DNA of 64,000 nucleotides from Lithospermum erythrorhizon (Eukaryota > Streptophyta > Magnoliopsida > Boraginales > Boraginaceae). Of this stretch, positions 60,619-64,000 are shown one piece after another (the first letter of the stretch is position 1; each line of letters starts with the position of its first letter). The stretch covers positions 124,001 to 188,000 of the forward strand of contig JADFUC010001903.1 in the NCBI GenBank assembly GCA_019722365.1. Direction: 5' to 3'. The translations under genes were made by a program, and so were the position numbers. The notes below the pieces were generated by a model. It was not told the origin of the DNA. It was given only the letters and a program-made list of their open reading frames with translations, and searched no databases.

Positions 60619-62699
60619 TCATTTTTATTGGAAGGTGATCCCACCAATTATCAACCTGTATGATTGCCTTGGTGTATTATCTTGGGATCGACCGTCCTGT
60701 AACTATACACCTCGACCAAGCCACTAACTAACACATACCTCACATAAAAAATCTGGGATATTATAATTAAAAAATTGTTGTCAAAATGAAACATATCACA
60801 TTATCTAATTATATATTTTAGAAATAAAACGTAATTGTATTCTTTAAAAACGCATATATTATTGCCACATTGCAGCATAATGAATTGAAAGAAAATACAA
60901 TGTCTCATAAATAATCTATTATTAGGCTGAAACTATTTTCATGGATCATGTAGTACACGCATTCCTAGCTTATGTTATTCACCGTGTATTTTGCACGATT
61001 TATATTTTTTTGTGCAAAAAATAAAATGATCAACCATGCAAAATGCATGATTAATTTTTGTCTTGGATGGATGGAGTTATATATTCTCCTATTATTATTA
61101 GTTGATTATCCACTATTGAAAATAGTTACTTTGGCTCAAAGTTCTTATGATATTAAGATACTAGTCAAGTTTGAATTGAAATACTCCGTAATAAACAATG
61201 CTCATCAGTTAAATAATTTAGAATTTCTTTTCATTTACGTTCATTTAGACCCTTTTTCAGATGAGAGATCGGATAGATATTTGGCAAATTTCCTTTTCAT
61301 AATAAACATGAGTATAAAAAAGAAATAAAGTTTATTAAACCTTTTTTTATAGCCAAATGCCCTCAATTTCCAACTTTAAAATGTGGAAGATCAAAGATAC
61401 CGTCATCTGCCCTACTATTTTGTACCCCCAACTGTACATACGTCATCTGCCCTACTATTTTGCACCCCCAAATGTACATACGGACTATAGAGTATTATTC
61501 CAATTCAATATAAATGACGTTTTTATTTTTTGCGTGTTCAACTTTGAATATCAATTAATTTTTATAAGTTAATTCAAAAAATATAAAATTAATATAAAAA
61601 TCTTATGCTTTGAATTGTAGAGAATATTAATTATAGGTAGTATATAAATGCGCGTGTTGCCACGTATGTTCGTCGTCCGCACGTGGGCCAAATCCGTCCA
61701 GGCTTTCCTACTATTCAAGAGACAATTTAGATAAAAAATGATTGGGATCTTTATCCTAAAATTTGACCCTGTAACTCTCAAAATTTAATTTTTCCGCTCA
61801 AAATTGACTTCCAAACGTTTCTGATGCTTAAAATAGATGGAACGTTATTCGAATTCAAAGGCAACTTTCGCCACTTCACTAAACCGATATAGTTGTCACT
61901 ATCGCACTGTGCCGCAACTTCGACGCCACTTTCTACTCATTTGATGCACTCCGCTTCCCCTTTTTTTTCCTTTTTAGCGGTGTCTCGCATTAATAAAATC
62001 GTATCTTAAAAATTTATCAAAACATAATTAAATTGTCATCGTTTTCTGTATCTCATGACGCATATCATTTTATTATTAATCAATCCATTTCCATTCCATC
62101 TTTTTTTTTTCTTTACTCCACATCATCTACGACGCTTTTCTGCTTCGATCTTTTTTAAGAAAAGCAAATAGCTAGCCCTTTTGATGTATTTGATTTTTAA
62201 GGCATATCGACGTATTTGATTTTTTTAACGTAGCAAGAGGGCCCACCATTTATTATTTTTATTGTCTATATCAAATATTTCATTACTTTAAATGCTGGTG
62301 ATATTTAAAATCAATCGTGATTGAGACAGCATATCGTGATATCGTATAGTTACCCACAGAGATATTGTTTTGATAACGAGCAATTACAACACTAGTAGTA
62401 ATAATAATAATATACTAAGATAGTCATGAACGACTATGGAGCTCAATGATAATGATTTAATTTGTTACTAATAATGGCAATGGCATGAATGTTAACAAGA
62501 AATGGAATGTGGCAAAGTCCATCGAACACAATACGCATAGGAATTCAGTTAAACGTGCCAAACAAAATAGAAAATGAAAAAGGCAGATAATAATGACACA
62601 ATCTGATGAACTTACCCTAACTAAAGTGACTATTAATTTTAACTAAAACTCAACATAAGATCTACCATCAACATTCATTCAGGTTTCTTCTAAACATCA
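60619..62699. other. Intergenic region downstream of the ZF-HD gene
   Basis: No supported gene. A 40-bp tandem duplication lies at 61,401-61,480. The last few hundred bases should include the 3' UTR of the ZF-HD gene. Confidence 0.5.
61401..61480. repeat. 40-bp tandem duplication
   Basis: Units CGTCATCTGCCCTACTATTT and onward at 61,401-61,440 and 61,441-61,480 differ at two positions. Confidence 0.9.
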
Positions 62700-63647
62700 T
62701 CAACTACTGCTCATGATGTTCAATGGTTCTTGGGGATTATTCTTCTTGGATGATGATGAGGAGGAAGAGGAGCTCTTGTTATTGTGCATCCAAACCTTAA
62801 AGACATGCCTTTTGACACCAACCTCAGCACAAAACCTCTGGACTTCACTATCATCTTCTCTAGGAATCCTCCATCCAAGCTTCTCAGCGAACTCCAGCAT
62901 CTTCTCCTTCTGTTCTTGGGTAAACTTAGTCCTGAATCTCTTCTTCGACAACACATAAGGCGGCAGAGGACCAACATCTGGGCTGGACTGATACGCTTTG
63001 AAATTCAACTCTTCACTCGAAGAATCAGTAGCCACACTCCCACTTCCACCACCACCACCACCTGTAAAAGCAGCAGCCATCTGTACAGGCCACTGATGGC
63101 CACCACCATCAGGAATAGCAGCAGGCTTCCTGTGGTTAAGAGAAAGAGATGTTAAACTTGGAGGCAACTGAAGATGGTGGTGATGGTGCAACACAAGGGC
63201 ATTGTTATTTTCACCAACGTGATGCATTTCTCTCCTGTGGAAGTTGCGGTGGCAGCTACAAGCTGCACATTTCAGAGCTTCCATTGTTCCTTCTTCACCA
63301 CACGGCATGAATTCCCCACACCCGTCTGTCACGTTTCCACCTTTGTTTGCAGCATGGTTCTTTAGACATTCACGATACATACTTCTTGAAGCAGAAGCAG
63401 TATTAGTAGTTGCTACTGGTGGTTTGATGGGTTTAATAAATATGCTGGAATTCAAAGCTACTGCACTTGTTGCTCCACCGCCGACATGGGATAATCCTGA
63501 AAACTTTTCTGCTTGATGGGAGTTCTGTTGGGGTGTTTTATCTTCTTGTTGTGGACCAAGTAGTGGTTGCTGATCTAGGTTTTCAAGAGGGTTGTAGCCT
63601 AAATTCCCAGACATCCTTATCTCCTTATCTTCACCACTAAATTCCAT
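62700..63647 (-). CDS. ZHD: Zinc-finger homeodomain (ZF-HD / ZHD) transcription factor
   Basis: This is an intact single-exon gene for 315 residues, starting at ATG 63,647. The plant-specific ZF-HD dimerization domain covers about residues 90-142: YRECLKNHAA, then DGCGEFMPCGEEGT, then ALKCAACSCHRNFHRREMHH, with all zinc-binding Cys and His present. The atypical homeodomain covers about 235-292 (KKRFRTKFTQEQKEKMLEFA, then VFKVWMHNNK, where helix 3 contacts DNA). Between the domains are a His run (154-158), a Gly-rich run (196-203) and a proline-containing stretch; a run of nine or ten Ser follows the homeodomain. The family are nuclear factors that homo- and heterodimerize and act in flower, leaf and stress development; MIF miniproteins antagonise them. 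Most ZHD genes lack introns, as here. The exact subfamily needs a tree. Confidence 0.95.
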   Translation of the reverse strand: MEFSGEDKEIRMSGNLGYNPLENLDQQPLLGPQQEDKTPQQNSHQAEKFSGLSHVGGGATSAVALNSSIFIKPIKPPVATTNTASASRSMYRECLKNHAANKGGNVTDGCGEFMPCGEEGTMEALKCAACSCHRNFHRREMHHVGENNNALVLHHHHHLQLPPSLTSLSLNHRKPAAIPDGGGHQWPVQMAAAFTGGGGGGSGSVATDSSSEELNFKAYQSSPDVGPLPPYVLSKKRFRTKFTQEQKEKMLEFAEKLGWRIPREDDSEVQRFCAEVGVKRHVFKVWMHNNKSSSSSSSSSKKNNPQEPLNIMSSS

Positions 63648-64000
63648 TTACTTATGCTACAAACCCCTAATTAATTATCCCTGCTAAACAAGAATAATAA
63701 CAATAAAATAAATAATAATGATAAAGAAAATGCTTTGTTAATTTAGGCTTAACTGGCTGGATTAATTCCTGAACATAAGTTCAGCATGAGATCTCTTGAA
63801 ATCAAGATTGACAAACTTAAACTAGGTACAATACAAGCATGGCCAAAGTATGTAGTTTCTGAGGTACTTGTTAAGTTTTGATGAGAGAGCTAGGTTGAAC
63901 TTTGCTTCCAAATATTGAAAATTTATAAAGACAAGCAAACAATTAGGAGATGGGATCATTGGGATGAGTGCTAGATCACACCATTCTTGATATAACCAAA
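63648..64000 (-). promoter_or_regulatory. ZF-HD gene leader and proximal promoter
   Basis: A minus-strand TATA-like CTTTATAAAT lies at 63,921-63,930, which would give a leader of about 250 bases. No upstream in-frame start was noticed. The window ends within the promoter. Confidence 0.4.

Noticed and set aside
61569..61781. Short minus-strand frame in the intergenic region
   Set aside because: Low-complexity AT-rich translation with no recognisable motif.
62713..63516. Plus-strand open frames over the ZF-HD gene
   Set aside because: They are antisense shadows of a clear homeodomain gene.

Overview
This is nuclear DNA from a flowering plant, most likely a eudicot. It carries plant-only gene families (a ZF-HD homeobox factor, a GLOX-type secreted oxidase, a plant BCS1-like AAA-ATPase), spliceosomal GT-AG introns, and large amounts of Ty1/Copia and Ty3/Gypsy LTR retrotransposon sequence. 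The species cannot be fixed from the window alone.

Layout. (1) 150-10,934: an old minus-strand Copia element (Copia-1). Younger insertions break it up: three solo LTRs (2,284-3,309; 5,654-6,527; 8,358-9,388) and a gag-protease fragment of a second Copia family. (2) 11,030-12,060: 3' end of a LINE, split by a small hAT-like element. (3) 13,345-15,003: intact single-exon GLOX-like oxidase gene, minus strand. (4) 15,940-20,683: MITE-like sequence, short tandem repeats, and the gag plus 5' LTR of another minus-strand Copia (Copia-2). (5) 21,678-30,811: plus-strand Copia-3 with 150-bp LTRs. A rearranged chromovirus-like Gypsy (23,530-30,263) sits inside it in the order pol - LTR - gag - partial LTR. 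(6) 31,747-40,505: minus-strand Copia-4 with about 1-kb LTRs and a perfect 5-bp target-site duplication. (7) 40,935-51,295: minus-strand Gypsy of Tat type, with a decayed open reading region on the opposite strand between pol and the 3' LTR. (8) 53,502-63,647: three intact minus-strand host genes. They are a seven-exon LisH-CTLH-CRA protein (GID8/RanBPM-like), a two-exon BCS1-like AAA-ATPase and a single-exon ZF-HD transcription factor.

The window is therefore a retrotransposon nest of about 51 kb holding one isolated gene (GLOX), next to a gene island. All four host genes read from the minus strand. They belong to unrelated processes: wall or extracellular oxidation, protein quality control, CTLH-type E3 ubiquitin ligase function and transcription. 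Nothing suggests co-regulation.

I found no convincing new biological system. The observations most worth following are the stacked insertions with readable target-site duplications, the permuted Gypsy, the opposite-strand reading region in the Tat-type element, and the indel-rich divergence between paired LTRs, which may partly be an assembly artefact. Splice sites were placed by eye from GT/AG signals, reading phase and remembered family consensus; no alignment or transcript evidence was available.
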